Origin: Micropterus salmoides
Lineage: Eukaryota > Chordata > Actinopteri > Centrarchiformes > Centrarchidae
Direction: 5' to 3'
DNA length: 64,000 nucleotides
Assembly (NCBI RefSeq): GCF_014851395.1
Contig: NW_024040596.1
Location: 10,604,155 to 10,668,154 of the forward strand
Numbering within the stretch: position 1 is the first letter of the stretch; every line of letters starts with the position of its first letter. Below, piece by piece: positions 35,101 through 47,826 of this stretch. The notes under the pieces were generated by a model, which made no database searches, had not been told where the DNA came from, and saw nothing but the letters and a program-made list of their open reading frames with translations. A program made the translations under genes and the position numbers.

Positions 35101-38100
35101 TTAAGCTTTTTGTTTGTAGACAAAAAGATTTAACACAGATCCACACATTTCCTTTACATTTTCCTATGCAGTGCGTAGCTGGGGCCATGTACATCACAGG
35201 TTTCTCTGAGTCTGTGGCAGAACTGCTGGGTCTACAGAGCCAATGGGCGGTGCGTGGCATGTCAGCGGCGGTGCTGCTGGCTCTGCTCGGAATCAACCTG
35301 GCCGGTGTCAAGTGGATCGTCCGACTCCAGCTGCTGCTGCTGGCTGTGCTGGCCGTCTCCACACTGGACTTTGTCGTCGGGACCTTCACGCACCTTGACC
35401 CAGGTAGGGCTGGGGGTCATGCATATGGAAGCGAAGGGTAAAGTAAGAAGGTAACAGGGATTGTGAGGAGGGTTAAATCTGTACTGATGATTTTTGCCAG
35501 TATTCAGTGTACAGTGTATGGGTATTTTCAAGGCAAAATAATCCTCAAATTAGTCAGTGTTTGCCCCAGAATTATGAAGCAACATTTAGCCAGATTACAA
35601 TTAATTAGGCATTTCAGAAAATTTCTACAAAACAATAAGTGAAAATGCTTCAAGCATAAACTAGTTTGGGAACCACTGAACTAGACTGACTAGTATGGTG
35701 AACGTCTGTGACCTGTTAAGGCCAGTAGGTGTAGCTGTAGCATCACGTATTATTGTCAGTCTTAGTCTAGTATTCTGCTGGGGCTACATCTTCTACAGTT
35801 CACTTCCTCATGAGACTGATTTTTGCCGTTAACCTGTTTGTTTTTTTTGTTTTGTTTTCCTTCAGTGACTGTTAGAAACATCTGTAAAGTATTCCTACTC
35901 TTGTGGCTTATGCCAAGTCTGAGACTGGTTTATTGAAAAGATTTTTTTTTTTCTTTAGTAATTAGGAAATGTTGCCTTTTTTTAGTAGATTGTATTCTTT
36001 TGCTGGCCTTCAGGAAGTCCTTCCCTACATTTCCTGTTCTCACTGATTATTAACATCCTGTCGAGTGGGAAGAGCAAAGGGTTCCAGGAGTCACGCCAGT
36101 CTTTATGTGAATAGGAAATTATAGGCACAAAAAAAACAGGGAACATTAAACATGTAGTGCACTTAATAACAAAATGCACACACATATTTTATGCTTTTCC
36201 CAGCAAACCACAAGGAACTCAGTGTACATGTCCAGCCATGGGCAGAGGCTAGATTTTGCATGATTAAGCTTTACAACTCTTTGTACCAACTCACCAGTGT
36301 AAAAATAAGTGTGCAGTCCTCAAAAATTGTGCGAGAAACGGCCATAATGGCTACTCCAAGTTTTTCTAATTAAGTGTGTGTGTGTGTGTGTGTGGTGACC
36401 TCATGGCTGGCAGAGGACCAGCAGGTCCACTAGCTAGTTTAAACAGCCCAGATCAGCGTGCACTTGCTGAACGCTTGGCATATATCAGCGTTAAATACAA
36501 AGCAGGTCATCATCTTGTTTATACTCATGTCATCTGAAATGGACAAATTTAGAGCTGAATGATTAGTCGATTGGAAGAAAAGATTCATTGTTTAAGGTAT
36601 TTTTTTTTTCTCAAGCTTGATGATCTGCTGATTTTCTCTGTTTTTAATCATTAACTGAAGGTCTTTGGGTGCTGGGGTTGGTCAAGAGAAAAATAAGACT
36701 CTGGGGAACTGTTATCAGCATTTTCTCACTATTTTTACATGTTTCATAGACCAAACGATTAATCAAGAACATAATCGGTAGTGTAATCTATAATGAAAAT
36801 AGTTATTGTTGCAGTCCTATTCTCATTTATTCTGTATTTATTGCAAAGCTGACTATGCAAGAATCGGTATGAATGGTTATTTTAACTTGCGTTATCATCC
36901 TAAGTTTCAGTTATTAGATATTCCTGGCTTTAATGTAGTTTCAGTGGCTTTTATATGAAATAACAGTAAAGGTTATTCTAAAGATAATCAGCAAGAACTT
37001 TCATTTGTAGACTGACCTCATTTCCCCTGCCACAAGTGACTGATTATGACAAGTCCTTCCTGCAGTACAGTGACAGGTGGAGTTTCAATTTTAAAACTGA
37101 GGATATTTCATTTCCCAAGTGTAGCCTTCAAGTGTAGTAAATGTTCTAGTTTGGTCAGTGACACTGCCAATGTATTGTTTCTGCAGCCAAACAATTCAAC
37201 TGCTAAACCCTCAGACTGTGGTGCACAGATGATATACAATCTTGCACGCCTTACCCACTCCCTTTTTAGATGAAGCCTATTACCCACAGAGCAGAAAGCC
37301 ATAATGTGCTCGTTAGGTCTGGGGTTTAGGGTGTTAACCAGACTCACCCACATTTTTGTAAAATGACAAAGTGAGAAGGCCGGAACTGAGATCTGAGGCC
37401 TGCTGCTACTCCAGAGACCGCCACATCATCTCTCCCTGTGATTGCCATTATAATATATAGTTCTCAATCATCCCAGTGGGACCTGCTCCACCTCTGTAAC
37501 ATCGTAGGCCGCCCTGTTCTCTGCGCACAGCAGCTTATACTGGTTAGTGTGGGAGAGTAAGAGGTCAGTCAGACAGAGGGAGAGGCCTCAGACGCTCATG
37601 TAATCTGACTACACATTTTAGCTTGTATCAGAGGAATGCTGAATACAGAAAGGAGACCCACTCTGCCCGTACGGAAGTTTGCACCACAGCTTTGTCTAAA
37701 AACGTGTTTGCTCTGTAGGCCCATAAAGAGGAAAGATGTTGGGTTTATTTGCAGGTTTCTTTACAGATTAAGGCCTGCCCACATCACTTTACAGTTGATT
37801 ACTCCAACCAGTCCATAAGATAGAATTGCGGACAGACCGACATTGCCTTAGAGCCGTGTCTCTAGTATGGCCAAAACCCAATATCAAGCCTAGTTCAACC
37901 AGTCAAAGCAGTGGCACTTGGCCCCAGACCACCCCCGCAACCCAAAAGCCCCAGTTTCACCCTGTGTCACATGGTAATTTGATCACTCGCAGAGTAGTTG
38001 GGAATTGATATCATGCCAATTTTTATTTATTACTGCAGTTCATATTGTGCTCACATGTTGCATATTCCTAATTACAGTTGTGATTCATCACATTACAACA

Positions 38101-41100
38101 AACTGACATTCATAAAATCTGGCGTCTGGTTCACTATGCAAAAAACATAATGAAGCTCCCATCTGTGTGCACTGCAGGCAACTGGAGCCCATCATCAAAG
38201 GTATGCCGTGGGGCTCCCAGTCAAGTGAATCTGGCCATGCCTTATATAGGTATGAGGCATGTGAGTGTGTAGTTCCACCAGAAAATGGGGAAACTCGCAC
38301 AAACGTTTTGCTTGAAAGCCATTTGTTTTGCACCTTTCTTGAGATTAAATACTGTCTGTGTTGTTTTATAATTAAGTTGTGTTCATAGACATAGTTTTGC
38401 CTTTCTAAATATGTGAACGCCCTCAACTGAACACTCAGAATTAGGCATTTTTGGATGTTGGTGTATGATGTTTAGTTATGGGTGGGGAGCCCGCTGTGCA
38501 GACAAGGACACTGACTGCCCTGGATTTGTTAGATCCTGATTGTTTGGACAGAGGGTGGTCTCACTGGGTCACAGAGTGAATAGGAGTTTGGGCTCCTGGT
38601 CTCAATTTTGACAACCTCCTTAAATTCCTGTCCTGGAGGAAGTGCACTTAGAATAACTAGTATATCCAACCCTTGTGGTTGAGCTTTTGTCTAAAAACAA
38701 AAGGAAAAAAATGAGCATTCTCTCTCTCTCTGTATTTTCTCTCACTCTCTGTCTCCCTCTCTCGCTCACTCTCATTCTTTCTCCCAAACTTGGAAGCTGC
38801 TGAGCTTCTGAAAAGGGTGGTGACTTCCTTTTGGATAAACATGTCATTAATCTGAGAGAACACATTCTTTCCCATCGCAAGATAACCAAGGGGGGAAGCG
38901 TCCAGTGTTGTAACATAGGCTGGCCCTTCAGTCTGTGTTGTTTAAATGGCCCCTACTAATGCAGAACGATCTCCCCCTGCACATTCAACAAACTAACCTA
39001 GGCGTAACTAACCTGTCCTGAATACCTATTGTTGTCATTTATTTTGATTTTTAAAAAAGACTAACAATATTACATTAGAGTCATGAAGTCCTAGTTTAGG
39101 TGGCATCGTTTTAGTAAAAAAGAAATTGCATCGAAGTATGCATTTTTAAAGTTTTTTTTAATATTGCTAAAAGTAGTAGATGCAAACTGGACCTTCTGTT
39201 TGAGTTGGAGGAATTCAACATTTCAAACAAGAAACTTGTACCAGTTAAATTGTATATGTGAGAAACCACTAGCTCGCTGTTATTGCAGTATTTTTAAAAC
39301 CTATATTGTTTTAAACTGTACGGTACTGTAGGTCGTTCTTAAATTAGTAATTTCATTTAGTTGACGCTTTATATATGTCAGAGGTCACATGCCTCTTGAG
39401 CAGCTAGGGGTTAAGTGTCTTCCTCAGGGACACAATGGTGGATGTGACACAGTTGGAATCAAACCCATGTCTCCCACACCAAATGCATGTGTTTTATACT
39501 ATGCGCCATCACCACCCGGTAAATACATGCTGTGTTAACATTCCCATTAAGTCTCAACTTCTCCAGGACCTGGGGTCTCATTTATAAAACTATGCGTAGA
39601 AACCTCACTAAATATGTACCTACGCCCAAAAGCCAAAAATGGCGTACGCCAAAAAATATTCAGACTTATAAAACCGTGCGTACGCACATCTGTAAGCAAG
39701 TTCCCTTTATAAATCACAATCAACTTGAAATGTGGCGCATGTGAGGGAGCTCCATGTCCGACCCTTTAAACGCCCATAGTTGCCTATAAATGGTCAGTGA
39801 AACACCCCTCATTAATATTAATACGTACTTACTGCATGAAGAAAAGGAGACAAATTCTGGGGAAAAAATGAAATTTTTGAAAGGAAAGGGGGCACTGCAT
39901 GCACTCCTATTTGCTCCACTGACGCACTGAAAACAGCATCAATTTAAATATAATTTGTCCTCCTGTTCACCTTATTTATGAAATAAATTGCACAGCATGC
40001 AAGTATTAATTAATATGATTGCTGAATTTTGAATAAGAAACAGATATCTCTGTTTGTGTTTATAATCCTAAATCTGTTTTTTGTATGCGCTGCAAATGAT
40101 CTTGTGTTTTTTTGCGCACTTCAGGGAAAATCAAACAGGTGTTTGTTTATTCAGAAAGGCTTTAAGCCTATAATACTCAGGGGTTTACACAATAGTAGGT
40201 CTATACATTTCAAACAGTTTTATCCTTCTGCCATGTGAGTCGCCATTTCTCATTTCTCCTCTTTATGTGCGTATGCATGAGTTTACTTACAGGACCGCAC
40301 ATTCTCCCGTCAAGTTTGTTTTTTTTATAGATCACAACCTTTGCTTGGGAAGTGGCGTTCTTGATCTATAAAACAATTTACATAACCATTGGCCAGTTCA
40401 TTTTAAAATGACAGATGAATGGTCATCTCCCACATGTTCCATTGACTCACAAATTCATTTTACAAAGTACTGAAGAATATTGCACCAGATGTGATGAAAA
40501 ATCTTTGCTTTGTGTTGTGGGCTCAAATCATGAAACCTTTTATAAACCCAGTGGAAGAATCGTTTTCCCTGGTTTGAAGAAGTGTATAGCAGCTTTGGGT
40601 GAATTCATAAGAGAATGTAGATTGTTAAGAAAATGTCACTAGAATCCTAAAGACAACTTGCCAAACTTCATCTGCAGATGAATAGTCAAAAGCTCCAGAA
40701 ACTCTACTAAATGGACCTTGCAGTGAGATTGTTTTCTAAAATGCTGAGAGTAGTTCAAAAATATCAGTATTGGTATTAGTTGCCCTTTGGATCAAATCCC
40801 ATGCCAATAAAGCTATTTAAGAAGACACATTGCACCATGGACAGTCTTTCATAAAAATTGTCGGGCGTGTCAGAAGTTGACGGGTTTATAGTGTTGATAC
40901 TTTTCATGGTTTACTCAGTGAAGACAGGCTGGAGATCTTGGCATAAGGTTCAGAAGTCATGTGCTTTGTGTGTTGTTGTCTCCTCTCTCAGAGCATGGTT
41001 TCATTGGTTATTCATCCGGGCTGCTCAGCAGTAACACAATGCCAGATTACACACCGGGAGAAACCTTCTTCACCGTCTTTGGGGTCTTCTTCCCTGCTGC

Positions 41101-41271
41101 TACAGGTGAGGTGGCGCCCATCATCATCTTTTTTTGATGTAACATTGGGTGAAAAACCTTAAGATTAACTGTCAACACTCAAGGCCTCTTTTCAGTTCTT
41201 GTAGCTACATACAGTGTAAAAATACATTTTGTGTTGCACAGTATGTTGTGTACATTTTTGTGGTTTGCATC

Positions 41272-41304
<33 letters not shown>

Positions 41305-44300
41305 GGGTTATGGCAGGCTTCAACATGAGCTCAGACCTTCAGCGGCCTGAACACAACGTCCCTGTGGGAACGCTGGCAGCTGTCTTCACCTCGTATGACT
41401 TCACCCCAACACACACACATAATATTGTAAAATAAGAAAACACTACATGGACACAATTATGTACACAAGACTTGAACTATAGTAAGTGTACCGGCTGACC
41501 TACAGTGAAAGTATTTATACAGTAAGAAATAAAGACAACAAAGGCAAGCCTGCTGTAAAAGTACACAAATGGTAATACTGTGAAATGAGCTACAGTGAAG
41601 CTTGATGTGGCGCTTTAGCAAAATGTTAAGCTGTAGTATCAACAACTAAAAGGACAGTTTTCAAATATAACACTCTGGTCACATCAAGGTATGAATCATC
41701 CCAAAGGGTACTTTCCAGATGTTTTGATTTTACTTTTGCGGTGCCTCAGATCACTCCATTTATATCTTTTCAAAGGGCAAACTTTTCCACCTTCATTGGA
41801 GAGAACAAACAAACCCACATTCCTAGCATGGCCTATCTTCCCAGACACTCACTTGTGGAGCTGTCATGACACAGTTTTCCTATTAATAGTGACATAGCAG
41901 CAAATGTTAATAATCCTGCGTGGTGGACTGTTGGTGACCCACAGGTGGTTCCTGTATCTGGTCTTTGTCTTCCTCCTGGGGGCCATCTGCACCAGAGAAG
42001 CTCTGCGCTATGACTTCTTGATAGCAGAAAAGGTAAACTCCACTATCTGTTTCCATCCTGCCCTGTTAGAGAGGCACTCACAACACAAAGGGTGAGGTGA
42101 GGGGATTCCCCAGGATGGTGCACTTTATTGATATGGTGTGAGTATGTGGTGGGTGTGTGTGGTGTGTGTGTGTGTGTGTGTGTGTGGTTGATCACACTCA
42201 AGTAGAAATGCATATCATTTACGTCATACTCGGGTTCAAGTATATGCAAGCTACTGGCTCTGTACACTTTCACTTTCAAGCACCAGTTGTGTCTCCCACG
42301 TCAGAAAAATACTTTGACACAATCCACAAAGATATTATTTGGGGGGGGATGTGCAACTTGCAGATAATCCGGGAATAGTTTTCTTTATGTATTTATTTTT
42401 TCATATTGATCTGTTTTGGATGTCTTGTTTTTCAATTTGTTTTTCATGTCTTTTTTTATTTTTGTTCCTCCCTGAGCATGTCTTGAATAAAAATAATTAA
42501 AAATTTTAAAAAATAAACAAAACATGAGTGTGAGGAACGCATGTTTGCACCATTTGAGAATTTAAACCGCTCTGTAACATAAAAAAAAAAAAAACATGGG
42601 CTTTCAAGTACAGTTATTTAAAAATAAAAAAGAAGAACCAGGCATTACAGACTTAGTTTGTGAAGAGTAGAGGTGCGGGTAGATTCATGTACATACAATA
42701 ACACACAGACTGTTCACAGCTGTGTGATGTGCGAGTGATTGGGCTGTGGTGAAGAACAGATCAGTGAGATGTCTGATGCAGTTAAGCTTTCCTTATATTT
42801 AAATATTAGATTTTGCTTTTCTGACCCTCTTCAAATTCCTTGACTTCTCCATCAGTGGTTAGTTGTCATTGTTTTCATAAGGGGCTGGCTGCAGCGGAAC
42901 TGAACTGGGTGTAGCTGTTGTGAGCTCTCAACCCCACCCCATCCTCTTCCACCCTCTGTTTGTTTTCCCCTTTCCTTCAGGTCTCCTTGGTGGGCTTCCT
43001 CTTTCTGCTGGGCCTCTACATCTCCTCCCTGGCTTCGTGCATGGGCGGCCTGTACGGAGCACCCAGGATCCTCCAGTGCATCGCCCAAGAGAGGGTCATT
43101 CCTGCTCTGGCCTTCCTGGGAAGAGGGGTGGGTGGATGGAGCCATGTAGAGAGGGATGTCTGGACTTTGACAGTATACTCAAAAATATTAGCTAGAGTCT
43201 CCATGATGCAAATACTGATTATTTAGTCAGGGTGTGTGCTTCTGCACCAGGGAGTTCACTTACATGTAGGGTGATTTGCCGTCAACTCAACTGAAGTAAA
43301 ACTATACTCATACTATTTAATTTTATGTTATTGCAAAATGATAGAGCAGTGATTAAAGTAAGCAGAACCCGGTAAAAATTTACCAACTTGGTGATAAGTA
43401 ATTTCCCAGTAACTAAACTACATCTTTAAATAACTGCAAAACCACTGAACTATTGAGTAAATCATATTAACATGAGTCACACAAAGTTTGTAATAGTAAT
43501 GTTTTCTGTGGTTGCCTGCAGTTAGTGGCGTAGAGAAACCCAATTAAGTGTGTGTAGCCTTGATGTTTTGGGGGGGGCTCAACAGGAAACAGTGACTGCC
43601 TAAATATAAAGTGCAGATTCCACTCCATAGAAGTACGTGGACTGACTAAATTACAGCAATGAGTTACGACTCACTGCTGCAACGCGTGTACACACACAGT
43701 CACGTTGACGTACTGACCCTGTTCACCCCGAGCTTTCCTCAGACCTCCCTGGATGGCAGCAGTGTCTGACCTCTCTCAGCGGGCTGGAAAGAGGCCCTAG
43801 ACATCTTGGCCCGAATCAAAGCTTCAGAACAAACGCAGGAAGGGTGACGGGCAGGGCCCTGCTCCACTGTGTGCTCTGGAGGCCTGCCAGGCACACAGCA
43901 GTACTAGTTAAACTTTGTGATAGGACCTGGGAAGTGAAAGCAAGCTGGTTAACAAACCACATGTTAAAACAATGTATCCATTTAAAGAAAGGGCTTGTTG
44001 TTGGGCTTTGTCCTCTTGTCGCAGATGCTGTTTCACCTACGGTATCTATCAGTTTCATAATGTTTAAATAATCAGATTCAGTTGTTTTACACTTTTTTTT
44101 TTTTTTTTTTTGGGAGTAGGTCATACGTGTCTTCTTAACATATTTTAATTAAATGTAATGTAGCAGAAAATAGTATAAATGCTAGGAGTGTGACTTACTT
44201 TCTCATGGACTGTGCAGATGTCAAGGGTCAGGTTAGCATTGAGCAATGACTGAGCAGGGCTCCTGACCAAAGAAAGGCCAGAGAAGTCACGGGAAGATTT

Positions 44301-47300
44301 TGTGGAAAGGGTCTATTTTGCTGCATTGCAATATGAGTTTGCATCCCGTTGCTCCACATGTCATCAAAAGGTAACGAAAGACATGACGGAAGCAAAGATC
44401 TCTAGATGGAGTGCTGTCTTTTCTGCTGGTTTGGTTTTATATCACTCAAATTTAACTTTAAGTTTCATCTCATCAATCCGTGTAGGTGGCTGTTTGCGCA
44501 CTGTGTTGCCTTAGGGACACAAGCCACGTGTTTTTTTTTTCCATAGCGTCATTGTCCTGTGAAACCCTTGTATCTCCAAAACATCAACTTTTCATGAGTT
44601 AATTAAAAACGGGTCTGTTTTCAGCTTTGTGATGATGCTTTTTCCAGAAAATGGTTAATTTAGCCATATAGGAGTATTTTCTCAAACCATAAAGGAACAC
44701 TTCATCCTTATTATTTATATTTGGTTATTTGTTGTTTTTTTTTTATTGTACAGCAACTGTAGAGCAGCCATCACTTACCATATTGTGACACTCTCTCCCT
44801 CTCTGACAGAAAGGCCCAAACAGGACTCCAGTGGCAGCTATCTGCCTGACCAGCCTGCTGACCATGGCCTTCATTTTCATCGGTCAGGTCAACGTGCTTG
44901 CCCCCATCGTCACCATCAACTTCATGCTCACCTACAGCTTCATCGACTACTCCTACTTCTGTGTGGCCAAGACTTTCCAGATGCAGATTAAAGAGAAGAG
45001 GGACACCCCTGTCCCGGCCACAAGAAACCAGTGTAGGTCAACTAGGCACAGCTCTAGGCCTCTGATCGAGGACACTCTCCCAAACTATGGGAGTGGAGGC
45101 GAGAGTCGGCAGGGTAAGGGCACTCTGTTGGAGTTCACCAAGGACATGGACCGGATCTTTCCCCACATGCCAAATGGGGCTGAGAAAACTACGTCCCTGC
45201 GAGAGCTGAGCAGTAGATGCAAGAGCACAATGGTAAATGTTACTACTAAGCAGAAACTGATGGACAGCTTTTGCTTGGACCCAAACAGCAATATGTTCTC
45301 AGAAGAGAAAGCAGAGGAGATTAGCTCAGCTCCACCACATGAGGAAGCTCAGAAGCAGTGTGGAGGCGGGGAACCCAGGGCTGGTGAAGAACTACAAATG
45401 GATCACCCTTCAAAAATCTGCCTTGCTGAGCAGCCTTCATCTGCTGACCTTCACACTCACAGCGCAGGTGATCATCTCTAACCATCAAATGCTAGGTTTG
45501 GCGAGACTAGACAGGAGTAGAGCTCATGAAGTTAGTTGGACCTGATTTTAGTAACCCAACTCTTTATTGAACCTTGCAGGTGCTGGAGGTAAAGCGGAGC
45601 ACCAGAGTGTTGAAATCACACCCATGCAGGATTCATTCTATGCAAAGTTCTGCAACCACTGGGTTGCTCTTATCGGGGTACATTACACACTTCATGCTGT
45701 ACATTATTTATTTTTGTTCCAATGGCTTACTTTCAGATGATAATTACAGAATGTTTCAAATAATGCAAATATGTCATTTGTTTGTCTTTCAGGCATTGAG
45801 CTCCATATTGATTATGTTTGTTATTGAGTGGGTTTATGCCTTAGCAAACATAGTCGTTGCCTTGCTGCTCTTCTTCTACATCGGAAAAACAAGTCCTGGA
45901 CTACCTACAGGTGATTTCAATCAGTTCATTTCCTGTTAGGGTGACCAGATGTCCTGACTAGGACAGGACAGTCTCACATTTTACAAAACACATGCAAATA
46001 TCAAGTTGATGAAATGCTATACTAACATAATCTGGGAGAGAGGGAGTTCTCTGTGTCTTTCACATACTGTATGTACCGCCTGCACCTGTGCAGCATTTTC
46101 CAGCTTGGTTATGCCCAAGTGAACTTCGGACATAAGATGCATTTGGGCGCAGCAACTTTGTAGTTGCGAAATGTTGAAAATGTTTTTGACACTGTACAGT
46201 CGGCTCTGAGCTTAGCACTTAAAGCTAATGTTAGCCTGCTATTGAGGGCTCATCCATACTTCCCATGATGGACGGAGAGCGATTCTAGTCCAGTACACCT
46301 CTTATTGAGGTTTGATTGGATCTGAACATCAGTAACCAGTTCACCTAAATAGACAAATACTGTACATACTACTCTTTCACTTGTTGGAATATCTTTTTGA
46401 TTCTGGTAAAAAAGCAATTTATAAGAAGAATTTCTATTTTGTTAAGTATGGCTTTTGACTAAATATGAGCCACTTTGCTTTTGCTAGTTTTTGTCCATTT
46501 AGCAGATGTTGGAAAATTGTTGATCACCATTTGGTTCACCACTTGGTTTCAAAAGAAGTTAGGGCTTATTTTCTGCTCAGTTGTCAGTTCATCACTAAAT
46601 ACACTTCACAGACACTGCGTTTTATAAATTATATGCTGATGTTTTTATGACACATTCTCTGTTTTTCAAACTTAACGGGTCAACTGTGATGCCGATGAAG
46701 GAAAAGTCTTGTTTTTGCCGGGTGTGTTACTTTGGTTTTATGTTTACAAGGTAATTACATTAAGTTTGTAACTTAAGCCCTTTTATAACTGCAGGAGTAC
46801 TGCCTTATATAACATAAAGCACAATTGCTGTATGTATTTATTATGTCAGTAAGTAAGTCAATTAGTTAGTCATATTATCATCCCATTTTGTCCAGCACAA
46901 GAGCTCCTGATTCGCAGTTTAAGCATTTAGATTTGGTCACTCTGACATTCTGGGACCTGGTAATGTACTTTGCTGGGAGTTTCACTTTCAATCTTTTTTG
47001 CCTGGCAGGCTGGCAGCTGTTGTGGCTTAGGATTTCTAGAATAGCTGGATAGGACACCCAGCATCTGTGCATTAAACTCACCACATTACTTGGCCTTTGC
47101 TGTCTGACTCGACAACATTTCTGAGCATAGGCTCTGCAGGTGTTACCCACTTGTGGTGTGGTGGGTGTGATACTGTGTGTTTTCTCTCCGCTCTGCTACT
47201 ACACTTCTGTGCACTAGTACAACTTCAAATACCGACACAATAAAAAGGGTCTTCATAGTAAATTTCAGATTTTTTTTTTCTACCCTTTTTCTGCAGCAAT

Positions 47301-47826
47301 AATTGAAGTATTTAAACTCATTTCTTCAGATAACAGTTTGGGTTTTCATTTATTTGCAGGTATTGCAGCTCGATTCAGCTTTTTCGCATGGCTCAAATCA
47401 ACAGTGAATAGCATTTGCAGGTATTGTGTGGTTGTTATGGTATAAAATGGCCAGTCAGGAATCAGTTTTTAAGTCTTAAAAATGAGAGATTTAAATGTAA
47501 TTCCAAAAAGACATTTAGTCAAAGAAATTTCATACATAATCTATTGGTTCTTGTATTACTAAGTCATAGGAGATAAGATCAAAAATGTTGTCTGCAATTA
47601 TTAGTTTTCCCATGTCACACTGTCGCCTGAAACACATTTCTCCGTAATATCTTTCAGGAGGAAAGGCTCTCCTCGGGATGAGATCGTAGTCACACCCTCT
47701 CTGTCCAGCGTCGGCCTGAAAACCAAGCAGCTGACAGAGGATAATGCTGACTTTGCCTCTCGTCACCGCTATCACCAATCCTCATTTATCAGGGCCAACA
47801 ACATGGTGCAGCCACCACACCAGTGA
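32133..47826 (+). CDS. slc12a8: slc12a8 (CCC9) solute carrier, 13 coding exons
   Basis: Exons: 32133-32186 (tentative), 32702-32848, 34854-35045, 35172-35403, 40992-41105, 41305-41392, 41945-42032, 42981-43127, 44810-45467, 45580-45677, 45793-45910, 47360-47420, 47658-47826. All borders are GT/AG, all phases join, and the total is 2166 nt (721 residues; human 714). No frame breaks. Order: PWWRIKVFVWEPVLFGTWDG before TM1, APC-superfamily core (SGGVYSMIS-like GGGGVYSMISTVLGG; GQCVAGAMYITGF; LLGINLAGVKWI; GVFFPAATGVMAGFNMSSDL), LASCMGGLYGAPRILQCIAQE, GQVNVLAPIVTINFMLTY, a long hydrophilic loop, a final pair of membrane segments (FVIEWVYALANIVVALLLFF) and a soluble tail (TEDNADFASRHRYHQSS). Known: orphan cation-chloride-cotransporter relative, reported (with debate) as a nicotinamide mononucleotide transporter. 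Flanked by znf148 and heg1 as in human. Confidence 0.96.
33181..34170 (+). mobile_element. Decayed Tc1-like DNA transposon
   Basis: About 990 bp in slc12a8 intron 2, bounded by imperfect terminal inverted repeats of roughly 30 bp (shared core CATAACATTATGACCAC at both ends in opposite orientation). It is flanked by TA at 33179-33180 and 34171-34172, the standard Tc1/mariner target duplication. The interior holds a transposase remnant broken by stops and frameshifts. The best piece (33861-34106) carries SPDLNPIEHLWD, the region around the last catalytic residues of the DDE domain. Short for an autonomous Tc1 element (usually about 1.3-1.6 kb), so internally deleted, and not functional. Confidence 0.85.
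33861..34106 (+). pseudogene. Tc1-like transposase C-terminal fragment
   Basis: Open frame of 81 residues with WPPNSPDLNPIEHLWDVLDK, the C-terminal part of a Tc1 DDE transposase catalytic domain, then a normal C-terminal helix region. Upstream transposase segments are in other frames with stops, so this is a remnant. Confidence 0.85.
36551..36816. repeat. MITE-like dispersed repeat, best copy
   Basis: Left end AGCTGAATGATTAGTCGATT and right end ATGAAAATAGTTATTGTTGC (reverse: GCAACAATAACTATTTTCAT) are diverged inverted ends. Between them lies CATAGACCAAACGATTAATC. Related fragments occur at 508-610, 30636-30800 and about 51109-51250, so at least four copies are in this window. Confidence 0.55.
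39345..39520 (-). mobile_element. Degenerate tRNA-derived SINE (minus strand)
   Basis: Shares GTCAGAGGTCAC, GCCTCTTGAGCAGCTAGGGG, TTAAGTGTCTTCCTCAGGGA and GCGCCATCACCACC with the better copy at 59443-59641, in the same order and orientation, with an internal deletion. Confidence 0.6.
39566..40385. repeat. Probable non-autonomous DNA-transposon sequence
   Basis: Starts GGGGTCTCATTTATAAAAC and contains repeated GTGCGTACGC / GGCGTACGCC and TTTATAAATCACAATC motifs; a TATAGATCACAACC motif recurs near 40328. This resembles fish elements with palindromic TGCGTACGCA ends. Class and right boundary are uncertain. Confidence 0.4.
41274..41302. repeat. (TG)n tract abutting an slc12a8 acceptor
   Basis: TG tract ends directly in the GTGCAG acceptor of exon 41305-41392, so it takes the place of a normal polypyrimidine tract. 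Confidence 0.85.
42150..42187. repeat. (TG)n microsatellite in slc12a8 intron
   Basis: Imperfect TG/GGTG tract. Confidence 0.85.
44810..45467 (+). CDS. slc12a8: slc12a8 large exon: late membrane segments plus hydrophilic loop
   Basis: 658 nt. Encodes two late core membrane segments (AAICLTSLLTMAFIFIGQ; APIVTINFMLTYSFIDYSYF), then about 150 hydrophilic residues. Within the otherwise poorly conserved loop the block GTLLEFTKDMD and LMDSFCLDP are recognisable against human (GTLLEFTKDMD, LQDSFLLDL), suggesting a functional motif. Confidence 0.9.

Larger units (their letters stand above)
35404..40991 (+). other. slc12a8 intron 4 (5.6 kb)
   Basis: No further exon was recognised. Contains a MITE-like copy at 36551-36816, a decayed tRNA-SINE at about 39345-39520 and DNA-transposon-like sequence at about 39566-40385. 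Confidence 0.7.
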
